The notes: generated from the sequence alone by a model not told the origin. A stretch of DNA of 64,000 bases from Mytilisepta virgata (GCA_028015205.1 JAPWFG010000024.1:744001-808000); one strand, 5' to 3'; counted from the first letter of the stretch, positions 24,206 to 34,845 are shown. A program made the numbers and translations.

Positions 24206-25076
24206 GTGTCGCCTGCGGAACGCATGGTCGACACATAGGGATCACTATCTGTCGTCTTGCGTCTTGCGTCGTCACACTTTTCTTCTATCCTCAACTACTC
24301 GTAAACCGCTCAAAGGATTTTGACGAAACTTTCTCTGTGCATTAACCTTAATGCACAGGTGTGCATATATATTTAATTTTTAGAAAATTTTAATTTTTTT
24401 GGGGTAAAAATTGACATTTTTGCAAAACAAGGGGGGCAAAACTTCTATCCTCAACTACTCCATAACCGCTCAAAGGAATTTGATGAAACTTTCTCTGTGC
24501 ATTAACCTTAATGCACAGGTGTGCATATATATTTCATATTTAGAAAATTTTAAATTTTTCTCTGTAAAAAATGACATTTAAAAAAAAAGGGGGGGGGGCA
24601 AAACTTCTATCCCCAACTACTCCATAACCGCTCAAAGGAATTTGATTAAACTTTCTCTTTGCACTACCCTTAATGCACAGGTGTGAATATTTATTTCATT
24701 TTTAGAAAAATTTAATTTTTTTTGTAAAAATTGACATTTTTTGAACAAAAAAAGGAGGGGGGTCAAAACTGCTATCCTCAACTACCCCATAACCGCTCAA
24801 ATGAATTTGATGAAACTTTCTGTGCATTAACCTTAATGCACAGATGTGCATATATATTTCATTTTTAGAAAATTTTAATTTTTTTTGGGTAAAAATTGAA
24901 ATTTTTGAAAAAAAGGGGGGGGGTCAAAACTTCTGTCCCCAACTACTCCATAACCACTCAAAGCAATTTGATGACACTTTCTCTTTGCATTAACCTTAAT
25001 GCAAAGGTGTGCATATATATTTCATTTTTAGAACATTTTAATATCTTTTGTAAAAATTGACGTCCGCAGGCGACAC
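24206..25076. mobile_element. Inverted-repeat element with five 160-bp internal units
   Basis: GTGTCGCCTGCGGA at the left end is mirrored by TCCGCAGGCGACAC at the right. Between them are five tandem units of about 160 bp, starting near 24280, 24441, 24601, 24767 and 24926. Each contains CTATCCTCAACTACTCCATA, then TTAACCTTAATGCACAGGTG, an AT-rich stretch and a short G run. No open frame survives across units. It lies in an intron of the Ig/FN3 gene and is presumably non-autonomous. Confidence 0.75.
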
Positions 25077-25781
25077 ATGTCTTCCTTGGAAGACTCACAC
25101 ATTTTATTAACAATTATTGTTTTATGCACAATATAAAAATACTTTACAACGGAAACTATATCAAACTGAAATGGAATTTTTCGCAAATCTCGTACAATGC
25201 ACCTTGGTTTATTGTATAGTACTATGTGAAAACATTACTGGTACTGAATACTGTTCTATAATATATATATAACGGGCGTCGCCCTGACCATACACAAAAT
25301 GAAATTGACTGGCCTTATGCAAATTTAAAGGTCAACTCCACCCGATCAGTTCAATAAAAATAGAGTAATAATGTAGCTATGATTGCTGGTAAAATTGTGT
25401 TTGGCTCATGAAAACCATTTACTAGTAATCGAAAGCCTTTGGCAAGTATACAATTTTGCCGTATAACAATTTTTTCCGCCCTCTAAATTTCTATGGTACT
25501 ACAGGATCTTGTTCGTAACTTATAATGGAATAGCACACGTATCTTGGTATTTATCGTATTTCCCCATGCCTATATCGACCTGATGAGGCCTTCAGAATTT
25601 CCCGTATTTCGGCACTGTGACGTTGTAAAGAGTTGACCTGACCCTAATATGAGGTGACCCGAATATATCAGCGACTTGCTTTCAAATACACTTTTCAAAC
25701 TGATGGTAAAATTTACATTATTTGAAAAAAGAGTTGAAAAAAAAAATTATCAATGAAAATTTTACGGAAAAAGCAACATAC

Positions 25782-26117
25782 TTCCTCGTTTCAAGCCCGT
25801 TGTACAGTTTGTATTTCCATAATTATTTGAAACGGTAACTGTATAGAATACACCAATGTCGTTATCTGTTAAGTTTGTTATTTTCAATTCGACAGAATAT
25901 ACTTCTAAATTAACTGGAACTCCATAAATAGCAACTAAGATTTTGCTCTCGGAAGAAGTTGTGTGGTATCGGTTAGTGTCATTTATTAGAAGGCTATTGC
26001 CTTCTTTCCGCCACTCAATACGTGTTATGTTCTGGCTATATACGTTTACTTTTAGATGTGCTGCTTTTCCTTCGGTTCCATAATTGGGTTCATGGTTTTG
26101 GATGCAAGATGGAGTTC
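25782..26117 (-). CDS. Ig/FN3 receptor gene, Ig-like domain exon 3
   Basis: A 336-nt exon (112 codons, phase 1-1) runs from an acceptor TTTTCATAG to a donor GAA|GTATGT. It encodes an immunoglobulin-like fold. The features seen are TPSCIQNHEPNYG with a B-strand-like KAAHLKVNV, the C-strand IEWRKEGNSL (core Trp), and the F-strand region LKITNLTDNDIGVFYTVTVS followed by NNYGNTNCTTG. The usual B- and F-strand cysteines are not in the classical places (Leu and Thr stand there instead). A Cys near the start and one near the end could form an alternative disulfide. Several N-x-S/T sites suggest a glycosylated extracellular domain. Confidence 0.75.
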
Positions 26118-26329
26118 CTATGAAAATATAATGATTTTTTTTCATTTTAACTCATATAAAATAAAAGATAAATATTTGCGAGTTCTTTTAAATAAGACAG
26201 GTGAAAAATAATTCGGTAAATATACGTCCTTGGTCTTTTGGAGCAATTGTATAAACGAGAAATGAAAATATGCATGGGTGTCTTCCCATTTATCCAACTT
26301 TTGAAAATTTGGTATTCCCACTTATCCAA

Positions 26330-26985
26330 CTTTAAATTTCTTACCTGTTGGATTGTTTATTTAACTTTAATTGGGTGTTTATGTGACAGAAAGCCATATA
26401 TTTAGTTTCAGGATATTTTTACCTTCATGTATATCAATTAAAATATAAATATCAACATTTTGCATTTCATAATATTTGTCAACTCTTAAAACTCTTTATA
26501 TTTTAATGTAAGTTTGGATTTTAGAATAAATAATTTTTAAATAGTTTTTAATAACTAACTAAATAAATACATGAAATAATGCAGTTTATAGTAACTAACT
26601 AAATAAATAAACAAAAAAGTCATTTTATTATATATTTTATGTTTTTAGTTTAACCAAAAGCTGCAATTTTAAAATGCCTAGTAGTTGATTTTTTTTTAGA
26701 TGGGATAGTTAGTAGTGATTTAGATCTGAATAGAAGATCAAGTGTGCCACCATTCTGCAGAGAGTAAAGTAAAGTAATGAGTTCCAATAAGAAACAGCCT
26801 AGAAATATTTCAAAAGAGAGTTTCTTTTAAGTCTTGTCTTTTCATTTTGTTTTGTTTTTTCTTACCAAAAATTTGTAAAAGTTTTGTTTAGAGTCTGTCA
26901 AAAAAATTTCTGAAAATTATTATTTTTTCATTATCATATCTAATTAAAAATATTACAATACAACATTCCCCAACACCACTGTTAA
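26330..26985. other. Intronic AT-rich sequence
   Basis: No gene or clear repeat boundary. A tetranucleotide-like AACTAACTAAATAAATA occurs twice near 26560-26610. Confidence 0.4.
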
Positions 26986-26988
26986 AGA

Positions 26989-27228
26989 TTGCCTGTTTCA
27001 CTAATGTCAACGAATCTGGAAGAAAGGGCAGATTCTTGGACTACTAGTAACTCAACAGTACCAGAACAGCCCCACAGTACATCAAAAATTGGACCAAGAC
27101 CTACTTATCATTTAGAAGGATGGCATCACAAACTAAACAACCAGTTACACAGACCACATCCAATTCTGTACCCCATCATACAAAAACTTCAGAATATTCA
27201 GGCCGCCAACGAGATCGGATTCATCTAA
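26989..27228 (+). pseudogene. Transposase C-terminal remnant (MULE/FLYWCH-like)
   Basis: The last 45 codons read YHLEGWHHKLNNQL followed by HPILYPIIQKLQNIQAANEI. An N/L-E-G-W-H-x-x-L-N core followed by HP and a Q-rich amphipathic helix is typical, to my memory, of the C-terminal part of MULE-type transposases carrying FLYWCH-like fingers in animal genomes. The first half of the open frame (rich in Thr, Ser and Pro) is not convincing, and no catalytic residues are present. I therefore read it as a truncated remnant in an intron of the Ig/FN3 gene. The family assignment is uncertain. Confidence 0.4.
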
Positions 27229-27559
27229 TTTCTATGTAGTGCTGATATCATTGTGTGATTAAATATATGTATGTTTGGTTTTATTGGAAAAAAAATAATA
27301 AATTTAATAGTTTTTTTTATAATTTTATTACACACGAGAGATGCTTTTTACTGTGTTGTGCCATAACATAATACATTACACTGTAAGTAAGTGTCTAGGT
27401 TTATTTTTATGTCAATTGTACAGTCATTTTTGGTACATCTTTTTTCATGGCATATAAACAATAAATAAAGTACTTTATTTCTCGCATCACCCAACCCAAG
27501 CTGTAATTAAATGTCATTAATAATTACCTTTGATCTCATCTATCCACCCTTGAATTTTT

Positions 27560-27915
27560 ACCACCGCCTCAGTGGTTTCGTGGTAGCGTGCTCGCCCCGA
27601 GTGCGGAAGGTCGCGGGTTCGATCCCCGCCCGGGTCAAACCAAAGACATTAAAATTGGTATTTGCTGCTTCTCCGCCAAGCACGCGGCATCTAGGAGTAA
27701 GTGCAAAGACTGGTCGCCTCGGAGTCAGTATAATGTGTCCGAGTGAGGTGATATGTCTTCCTGCGGACAGTTACCTCGTGAGCTAGCACATTAAAAATCC
27801 GACTTAGCGTGTCGGTCTAGTACAAAGCAGGGATCATATTCACTATCATATCAACATGTTCTCGTCCTGATATTCACCTGGTTGCCACTGGACGTTAAAC
27901 AACAATTCATCCATC
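27560..27915 (+). mobile_element. tRNA-derived SINE with CCACTGGACGTTAA tail
   Basis: The head is a good tRNA-like stretch ending GCGGGTTCGATCCCCGCCC, with a perfect B box GGTTCGATCCC. The body continues through TCTCCGCCAAGCACGCGGC, and the tail is TTGCCACTGGACGTTAAACA followed by degenerate ATCC repeats. The tail matches the copy at 648-1014. No clean target duplication was found. It is intronic to the Ig/FN3 gene. Confidence 0.8.
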
Positions 27916-27924
27916 ATCATTGAC

Positions 27925-28790
27925 ATCAAATCAGAAGTATTTCAGTTTTTATTTCGATTACAGAATGGGCATGAAAGCTTTTAATATAGCTTTGTTTCTA
28001 TAATTTTGTAAATCGAATTGTTTCCTCATCTTAAATCACTTCTGTCGAAAGTGTGATTTTATATGTATCTCTCTACTATAATTCTATTAATTAAAATCAA
28101 TACTTACACGTTACCGGCGACAAATACGTTAACATATCTTATCGAATATTTACTTAAAGGAACAAATCAATACAATTCATTCCATTTAAATGGAGAGGAT
28201 AATTAGCTTAAATTATTTACTAGTTATTGCTAACAAAATTATTTAAATGGAAAACTATATGTCTCGTGTTAAAAACCATAACACATTTTTTGGTTCATTC
28301 CCACAAGGACGTATAACTAACATACACAACATATCTAATATACGTCCTTGATTCCCATAAAAAACAAAACAATAGTTTGTGAAGCAAGCACCGCAAAACG
28401 GCTTTAGTTCAAATCCATCTGTATCGGACTTTTTAAGACATTTTTGAAATTAAGATATGTGTATGGAAAATAAGTATCTGATTATGTACTTCAATTCTTG
28501 GATTTGATAGAATGCAAAGTCATGATATACAAAGAGAAGTAACTCCAATTCGTTCGAAAAACACAACAATATTCCTACTTAATTTAAACCCGCGATTCTT
28601 GTGGGAGCGGTAAGGGAGTCGATATTTGATGTGTAAAAAAGGTGGGGAAAAGCTGAAGACTGTAAACAATACTGATGCTGCAGATTTAAAAAAAAATTGT
28701 TAAGAGGGAGATTGCGAACAAAAACCTATATCATTGATAGTACAGTTTCAATTTTATGCGACTTTATGGACTTTAGTCTTTTAATATTTA
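27925..28790. other. Intronic sequence without a recognisable gene
   Basis: AT-rich, no supported feature. Confidence 0.4.
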
Positions 28791-28798
28791 GGGGACAA

Positions 28799-29091
28799 GG
28801 CCTAAATTAAAATATTGTTTGTTTGCCATTCTCCTACCCAGAATTTTTTATGTGGGTAGGTAGGTAGGTAAATTATTTTATTTTATTTCTGGAAAAATAT
28901 TTTGGATGTTTTAGTACCGGAAATCAAAACCGCATGTTACCCGGAAATCAGCACTCGATTCTAAACCGCAACCGGCAATATTCCGGAATAAAAAAAAATG
29001 TTTTCAAAAACGGCAATAAAATTATTTGGGTCGCGGCGATTTTTTTGGGTCGGTCGGCTGACAGCAAACAAACAATATTTTAATTTAGGCC
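28799..29091. mobile_element. MITE with GGCCTAAATTAAAATATTG ends
   Basis: GGCCTAAATTAAAATATTGT and the following TTGTTTGC are exactly mirrored at the right end, giving inverted repeats of about 28 bp. CAA stands on both sides (28796-28798 and 29092-29094) and may be a 3-bp duplication. A GTAGGTAGGTAGGTA run lies inside. Confidence 0.7.
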
Positions 29092-29094
29092 CAA

Positions 29095-30045
29095 TCTGGG
29101 GGACAACCATTCCATTCTGAATGTTTATCATGCCCACGCCACGTGAAGACCTCATCGATGGAATATACGTCCAGTAAAAATTTTCTAAGACGGATTAATT
29201 ATTTGGACTAACCTATTTTGTAACATCGGTATTGTGTACACGCCATGTGATTATTTGGAAACGCCTTGAGTTGTAAATTGCACATTTAAATGCTAAAAGA
29301 TGTACATAGACTGAATCACGCCTTTTCTGTGACGGTGATCAAATAAAATGGGGGCTTTCATATGTTTAAATCTATTTTACCTACTATTAATACTGTGTAA
29401 ACAATATTTTCATATTTTTCACGGCGGTGTTACTTGTTTGGTAAAAAAAGGAAATGCAACAGGAGGGTCTGACAGTTTCCAAGCCCCGCTGTATATTAAA
29501 ATGTCTAGAGTTGCTATTCCGAGAAATCTCAAATAAAAGTTTCACAGTAAACCACTTATTTACTGACAAACAAATGGACAGACTGACGGACAGTAGCAAT
29601 AGAGACATCCAGTTCGTCCCACTGAGCTGTTTATATAATTTTTTTTTTAAAGTTTTCATATTTTATTAACCATGTTAACATAAAACAAAGACTCGAAACA
29701 TATAATTCAAAAATATAAATAGGAATTCCTTACAAAACAGTAATAGTTCTATATCAAAAAAAATTATAATTTGGGAAAAAGAACACTTGCAAAGTAAAAA
29801 TGACCCTAGAAATATTAATCCTACAAAAAAAACATTCTTGGTTGTAAAGACAATAAGCGGAAATGTTTAACGTAGTCTCCATTTTAATTTAAAAACTGAA
29901 ATCTTCGATTAACCTTCAAAGATTCAAACCGAATCTTCTTAAAAGGCAACTTGGCTTTGCATTTCAACAAAGACAGAGATTGTGATTGTTAACAGATTAC
30001 ATATAACTCCGCAGTTTGAACATTAGGCTTTACATCAAATATACT
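29095..30045. other. Intronic sequence without a recognisable gene
   Basis: Short overlapping frames on both strands at 29348-29669 have no domain-like content. Nothing else seen. Confidence 0.4.
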
Positions 30046-30049
30046 AATC

Positions 30050-30290
30050 ATAAAAAGGACAAATATACCTAAGGAGCAATCAAAAAAACGTAATCCATTG
30101 GACAGACAAACCCGGGAAGACAAACGAACAACCACAAGCACAACAAATAAACACAGAAAACTAAAAACAATGAACAACACGAACTCCTATAAAAACCAGG
30201 AGTGAACCCAGGTGCTCCGGAAGGGTAAGCAGTTCCTGCTCCGTATACGGCACCCGTCGTGAAGTTCAACAAGGTCAATCGGTGTATAAC
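30050..30290 (+). repeat. Dispersed repeat family X, copy 3
   Basis: Shares CCTAAGGAGCAA, ACAACCACAAGCA, GAACTCCTATAAAAACCAG and TCCGGAAGGGTAAGCA with the copy at 61975-62195, and its second half with the copy at 4136-4450. Confidence 0.7.
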
Positions 30291-31030
30291 TTATGGTACC
30301 ATATAACTATATCTTTTGCAAAATATTTAAGTTAAACCGAATATCTGATCATAGTAATTAATTTTGTTTATGTTAAATGATTATTTCCGTTTTATAGAAT
30401 GTTAAATTTTACCAAAATAGATACTATCACAAAAAGACATAAACTTTAGCAACAATGTTATTTTAAAAGGGGAGATAATAAAATAATCATGTGAATAATA
30501 CTCTTCCCAATGACGGGCGTTTTTTAGAACGTTTTCACACAAAACTCAGTTTTCTAAGAAAAAGAAATTCTTCAAAGGGCAAACTTGGGAACTACTGAAT
30601 GCCACTATTATATGTTATATCTCAAACAACTCCAATATTTTGTGGTTTCAGAGTTTTTACCGCTCAAAGAAAAGGGTCTCTTCCTTTAGTATTAATGATT
30701 CTTATTTTATTGTATTCTTCAACTGATCCCAAAAGTATTCCATGTGGCATCGGAGTTATTGATATGAATGAATTGTGAAGTTTGTCATTTCCCAAACATT
30801 AACTCCAAGTAAGTCTCCAGCATAGGAAAAGACGACAGAAAATAGATTTCAACATTACCACAATATACCGTGTGGCATATTGACATAAATGTAATTAAAG
30901 TGTTTCTTTGTCTGCTGATCTTTCACATTATTTGTTCTTTGTATGTTTTTAGGGTATCTTGATTTAAATCAGCGTCCATGTCGTGAATCATTAATTGTAA
31001 ACACACCGAATTTTTATAAGCTACTACATA
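30291..31030. other. Intronic sequence without a recognisable gene
   Basis: AT-rich, no feature supported. Confidence 0.4.
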
Positions 31031-31035
31031 TTTAC

Positions 31036-31302
31036 CTTTGAATTTAAAATCGTTGAGTCCAGTATATGAGTAATTTAAATCATTCGTTACATCATCTATT
31101 TTGCATATGTATATTCCGTCCAGTTTGTATATTTCATCTTCAGATGATATACCGATGTTCAGAATACCATTCTTTGAACCATTTAAATATCGTAGATGTT
31201 GTCCTTCGAATGAACGATGTTCCCATTCTAAGATGTCTGAGTAACTGGAAATGCCCGATATATTACAAAACAATGAGCCGTCTGACAATTGATCAACAAT
31301 AG
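31036..31302 (-). CDS. Ig/FN3 receptor gene, Ig-like domain exon 2
   Basis: A 267-nt exon (89 codons, phase 1-1) is bounded by acceptor TTTTCTAG and donor AAAG|GTAAAT. It encodes a compact Ig-like domain. It has a B-strand GSLFCNISG with Cys, a C-strand ILEWEHRSF with core Trp, and an F-strand DGIYICKID with the second Cys, so the canonical disulfide pair is kept. It ends YTGLNDFKFK. Two N-x-S/T sequons are present. The longer open frame downstream of the donor is intron read-through. Confidence 0.75.
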
Positions 31303-31839
31303 CTAGAAAAGAGGTAGAAAAAATATACAGTTCATGATAATCTTCTTTATATACATATTCGTAGGTATTTATAATTACGTAGAGCATGAACAAAGCCGAA
31401 TCGACATTAAGTAGTAGAGTCCGAAAAATATCCGTTGACAATTGAGAAGATTGAATTTGACAACAATTCCATGCTACAAGAGACAAACATTTTAAAACAT
31501 TAAATTCAAAACGAAATTATTTGACAAAGTATTTAATCAAAGTACATTTGAACTAAGAATTATGAATAATTTTTTTTTGGATCATTTAACATGTTTAGCC
31601 CTAACAGTGAGTCCAAATGTCATAAAAATCATAAATTAGTCATGTACATTGTACATATACAAAATAACCTTATATATCTTTTATTACCAATAAGAAAAGA
31701 GCACAAATCCCCATTAATTAAAGAACCTCCCATAGATGCATTCTGTCAAGTTTCGTTCCATTTGGCCAAGCGATCTCAGAGGAGAAGATTTTTTTTTATA
31801 TCAACCAATCAGAAACAAGAACTGCCTATGACGGCCTAA

Positions 31840-32195
31840 TTTTAGTCCGATCGGGATGAAATGAGGAAACTTTATAAAGGACATCCCATATATGCTTCCT
31901 GTTAAGTTTTGTTCCATTTGGCCCAGCAGTTTCAGTTGATATTTTTGAAAACTCAGCCAATCAGAAACAACAATTGCCCATGGCGACCATGTTTGATGTC
32001 AGATCGAGACAACAAGAACGATCTTTATAAAGGACCTTACATAGATACTTCCTGCCAAATGTAATTCCATTTGGCCCAGTGATTTCAGAGGAGAAGATTA
32101 AAATGTGAAAAGTTAACGGACGGACGACGGACGGACAACGGATGCCAAGTGATGAAAAAAGCTCAGATGACTTTTGGCCAGGTGAGCTAAAAATG
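31840..32195 (-). repeat. Dispersed repeat family Y, partial copy
   Basis: Read on the minus strand this begins TTTAGCTCACCTGGCCAAAA and continues ACTTGGCATCCGTTGTCCGT, the same start as the + strand copies at 50678 and 52655. It also contains two diverged sub-repeats with TTCCATTTGGCCCAG and CTTTATAAAGGAC. Confidence 0.7.
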
Positions 32196-32794
32196 GAATG
32201 GGATAGAGAGACAAAAGAAAAAGACATAAATTTAATGAACCCACTATGTGAATACATTAAATCTATGACATTATTAAGCTATAATTTTTACTAAAATATG
32301 CAGTCTTCACCAGGAAGTTTTTATCTTTAAGTGTTTGAAATATGTACCATGAGTTCCGTTTTTAGACTGATCTCATAGTTCAGTTGAAATGTGTGTCTTT
32401 ATTTACAAAGGGGGGAGGGGGGTAGTATTTTCTTATTCTAACGGTTACTAAATTTATTTCGGTTCTTCTGATATGTTTTATTACACCACAATCATGACAA
32501 TACAAGACGCTTTTATGAGCTGTTTTCATTTCAGACATGTATTGGCAGTATCTGTTAATGTATGTATCCCTGTGAATTTCGAAAATAGGTAATCAACGTT
32601 TACGGTATAAAATTCAAATAATAAATTATTCATTCAGATTTCCTTTTAAACTCAGAATGCTTGTGCCAATTCGAAAAATCTTGTTCTGGATATATTGTCA
32701 GAAATTATAAAACTAGAATATATCTATGGTATGAAGTTATTAGTTTTTAATCTTAAAATTATAATTTTAAATTGAAAAAATATAAAAAGCATAC

Positions 32795-33127
32795 CGAATA
32801 AACTAACTGAGTAGCAGAACTCAACAGGTTTGCCATCATGTACTGTTTCACAGCAGTATTTCCCCACATCTGAATGCGAAACGTTATTTATTTTTAAGAA
32901 TTTTGTATGATTGTCAAACTTTTCTATTATTTCTAGTTTTTCTGTATCCTCAAGTGAAGGATTGAATTGTTGTCCTTCTACCAAGTTTTCTCCATCTTTT
33001 TTCCAAACAAGAGTTGTACTAGAATGGCATTCTAAGCTAACGTCTGATCCGTAATCTGTAAAACATTCTGCCTCCTTGAGTGTTTTATTCTGCATACAGA
33101 GTCTGTTGTAAGTCAATACTACAGTCA
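32795..33127 (-). CDS. Ig/FN3 receptor gene, Ig-like domain exon 1 (first seen)
   Basis: A 333-nt exon (111 codons, phase 1-1) is proposed from acceptor TCTTATTTCCAG to donor TTCG|GTATGC. It encodes an Ig-like domain: a B-strand SDVSLECHSS with Cys, a C-strand LVWKKDGENL with core Trp, an E-strand TKFLKINNVS and an F-strand HSDVGKYCCETV with Asp-x-Gly-x-Tyr-x-Cys. It is the most 5' exon I can identify. A signal-peptide exon must lie upstream, beyond about 33.2 kb. The Polinton inserted 650 bp further upstream, so it may interrupt the 5' part of this gene. The acceptor choice is the least certain boundary. Confidence 0.75.
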
Positions 33128-33769
33128 CTGGAAATAAGATATCGGTTTTGATTTCTTTCCGTCGCATACATTTTAACATAAATCTATTAAACATGTACAA
33201 AGTACATGTACTGATAGAAATGCAGACTTAACTACTAAGAGCTGTAAAACTGGGAAATATTTCAAGCGAATGTTGAATTTCAAATTTATTTTCTGTCTTG
33301 AAAACCGAATATGTTTTGCTCTGTGACCATTTAAATAATTTATTTAAAAAATTCTGTTCCTCGAGATAATTTCTGGTCAGGTAAAATAAATTAGACGAAA
33401 CTTAGTTAGTTATAATAGTCTTCATGATTTTTTTTCTTTTTTAAAATTCTGCATTGTACTTGTCCGTCTTCTTGTAAGTGAATTAACGATTTGACGATTT
33501 AAATACTCTTTACTATTAATTATATGTTATCACTACGGTTAGACAAAACTTTGGAACCCCCAACAATGATCAAATTTAGGTTATGACAGACCCAATGAAG
33601 GTTATTAGTCAGTGAACACAATTAATTTAGCATCTGGTTTTCATATTTTGCAACACTACAGGGGTGTCTACCGTTTTTCTTGATCGCGTATGGGGGACCC
33701 AAAATCCTCGGGGGTAATTAGGTCATAATGCCTAAAAGCCTGACCATGTAAAATAGTCAGGCGACGTCT
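33128..33769. other. Host flank left of the Polinton
   Basis: No gene seen. A 7-bp stem GCCTGAC / GTCAGGC (33738-33762) lies just outside the target duplication. Composition turns from AT-rich to mixed in the last 120 bases. Confidence 0.45.
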
Positions 33770-33775
33770 TTTGAT
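33770..33775. repeat. Target-site duplication TTTGAT, left
   Basis: TTTGAT directly precedes the left terminal AGTAGTG and is repeated exactly after the right terminus at 47043-47048. Six base pairs is the standard Polinton duplication length. Confidence 0.93.
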
Positions 33776-33903
33776 AGTAGTGTCAAAAGGCCGATTCTGC
33801 CGCACATGCAGAAATCCTGCATAAAATCCCCAACCCCGACGGCCAAATGCAAACGGACGGTATTCCTATTGAGCATAGGGTAAATACAAGAATTATGTCT
33901 TTC
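33776..33903 (+). repeat. Polinton left terminal inverted repeat (128 bp)
   Basis: Identical to the reverse complement of 46915-47042 with no mismatch; one further mismatch and four matching bases follow before divergence. Internally CCGCACATGCAGAAATCCTG holds the short palindrome GCAGAAATCCTGC. The repeat also contains two ATGs (33847 and 33895) in frame with the inward genes at both ends. Confidence 0.96.
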
Positions 33904-34254
33904 ATACATAATGGATTCGTCGAAATCTCCCAAGATGGGGGTGACGACTTCATCAGCGAAGACGCCTTCCAGGAGAAGGTGCAGGACCAGAATCAGGAAG
34001 CACTCAAATGGAAGGATTTACCCACCGGGTTGATCTATAAAATCTTGGAGGTGGTAGAAGTGGATGGGAAATTCGGCAAAAGCAAAATCCTCACCCTGAA
34101 GGATCGAGACGGAGAGACCACAAGGGTATGGGCCTGCCCCACGCTTAACAAAGAGAAGGGTGCCTTGCAAGGCGCATTCGTTCGGAGCACAGGATTCAAG
34201 CTCAGCAAAAAATCTAACCAGCAGTACCTCTCGTACGATCTGGTGAGGAAGTAA
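33895..34254 (+). CDS. Polinton OB-fold-like small protein (possible ssDNA-binding)
   Basis: This 119-residue frame starts at ATG 33895, the last ATG inside the left inverted repeat. The frame is also open from ATG 33847, which would add 16 residues fully encoded by the repeat. After an acidic leader (ISQDGGDDFISEDAF) it has LPTGLIYKILEVVEVDGKFG, then SKILTLKDRDGETTRVWA, and later QQYLSYDLVRK. Alternating beta-strand-like segments with a K-F-G-K-S turn followed by L-T-L-x-D and V-W-A are what I recall for a family of small OB-fold-like proteins in animal Polintons. A role in binding single-stranded DNA during protein-primed replication is therefore an inference. It is convergent with the membrane-protein gene, with a hairpin between them. 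Confidence 0.7.
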   Translation: MSFIHNGFVEISQDGGDDFISEDAFQEKVQDQNQEALKWKDLPTGLIYKILEVVEVDGKFGKSKILTLKDRDGETTRVWACPTLNKEKGALQGAFVRSTGFKLSKKSNQQYLSYDLVRK

Positions 34255-34410
34255 AAAAAAAATCTGGGGGTAGGGGTTCGAAATTTCTCAATCCAAATAA
34301 CTGGATTGGGAAATTTTTTTTTGTCACTTGAAACTTTGATTCGGAGGATTCTGGAATAAGCGGGGTGAGCGAGGCGTAGCCGAGCGAGGCGCGCGTTGGA
34401 AGAATCCTCC
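34255..34410. other. Convergent intergenic gap with hairpin and GC-rich direct repeats
   Basis: Between two convergent stop codons lie the hairpin at 34281-34316, a T run, and further on two copies of GAGCGAGGCG in a CpG-rich stretch (34370-34395). No frame. Confidence 0.6.
34281..34316. terminator. Hairpin between convergent Polinton genes, left
   Basis: AAATTTCTCAATCCA and TGGATTGGGAAATTT pair as a 15-bp stem with one mismatch around a 6-base loop, followed on + by more T (TTTTTTTTTGT). It sits 26 bp past the stop of the + gene. A hairpin of similar design separates the other convergent pair at 41734-41766. Hairpins mark mRNA 3' ends in mimiviruses; use here is inference. Confidence 0.6.
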
Positions 34411-34845
34411 CTACGGCGCATGCGTAGTGAGGTCTTCACTAAAAGAGGTGGTGGAAGGTTTTCGCAACTGATCTTTCTCATCGTAGTAATTCTTCAGGCA
34501 GATGACTGGGGTGGGGGCCTGGGACTGATAAGATCTCGCCAATCGTAAAGTATCACGATGCTTTTTCACCTTCTTGGTGATGCGCTTGGAGGTTAGCGAG
34601 AGAACGAGTGTGAAGATGGCACTCAGGCAAGCGAGGGAACCCAATGGGAGAGAGGCAGGGATGCCTACACCAGTCAAAGCGGTTCCCATGGTGCCACTTG
34701 TCAGCAAAAGACTGCCGACGGAGCACGCACCTAGTCCGATGGAAACCGCCTTATCCAGTCGCTTATAGATCCGCAGCATGCGGGCGTATTTGCAGATCTC
34801 AGCTTCCAAAAAATCCTCGATCGTAGCATCCACTTCATCACTCAT
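34411..34845 (-). CDS. Polinton two-helix membrane protein
   Basis: A 144-residue protein. Residues 34-60 (VSIGLGACSVGSLLLTSGTM and following Gly/Ala/Thr-rich residues) and 63-86 (SLPLGSLACLSAIFTLVLSL) are two adjacent hydrophobic segments separated by a short turn. A strongly basic stretch KRITKKVKKHRDTLRLA follows. The layout, with an acidic helical N-terminus, a glycine-rich double helix and KKH-rich amphipathic tail, matches a membrane-protein family I recall as common in animal Polintons; its function is unknown. It is the last gene of the eight-gene minus block, starting 10 bp after the previous stop, with the start motif directly in front of ATG. A virion-membrane or membrane-disrupting role would be a guess. 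Confidence 0.7.
   Translation of the reverse strand: MSDEVDATIEDFLEAEICKYARMLRIYKRLDKAVSIGLGACSVGSLLLTSGTMGTALTGVGIPASLPLGSLACLSAIFTLVLSLTSKRITKKVKKHRDTLRLARSYQSQAPTPVICLKNYYDEKDQLRKPSTTSFSEDLTTHAP

Noticed and set aside
27565..27640. A genuine tRNA gene
   Set aside because: The head has a B box but is continuous with a SINE body and tail, and no clean cloverleaf with closing acceptor stem was seen.
27511..27786. 91-codon + strand frame with GSIPARV-like peptide
   Set aside because: It reads through the tRNA-like head of the SINE at 27560.
33847..33894. First ATG in the repeat as the definite start of the terminal genes
   Set aside because: The frame is open, but identical sequence at both ends, later ATGs and the start motif at the polymerase favour downstream starts; kept as a finding, not as the gene start.
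34035..34481. 148-codon minus frame across the OB-fold-like gene and the gap
   Set aside because: Antisense to a supported gene and crosses the hairpin; no domain.
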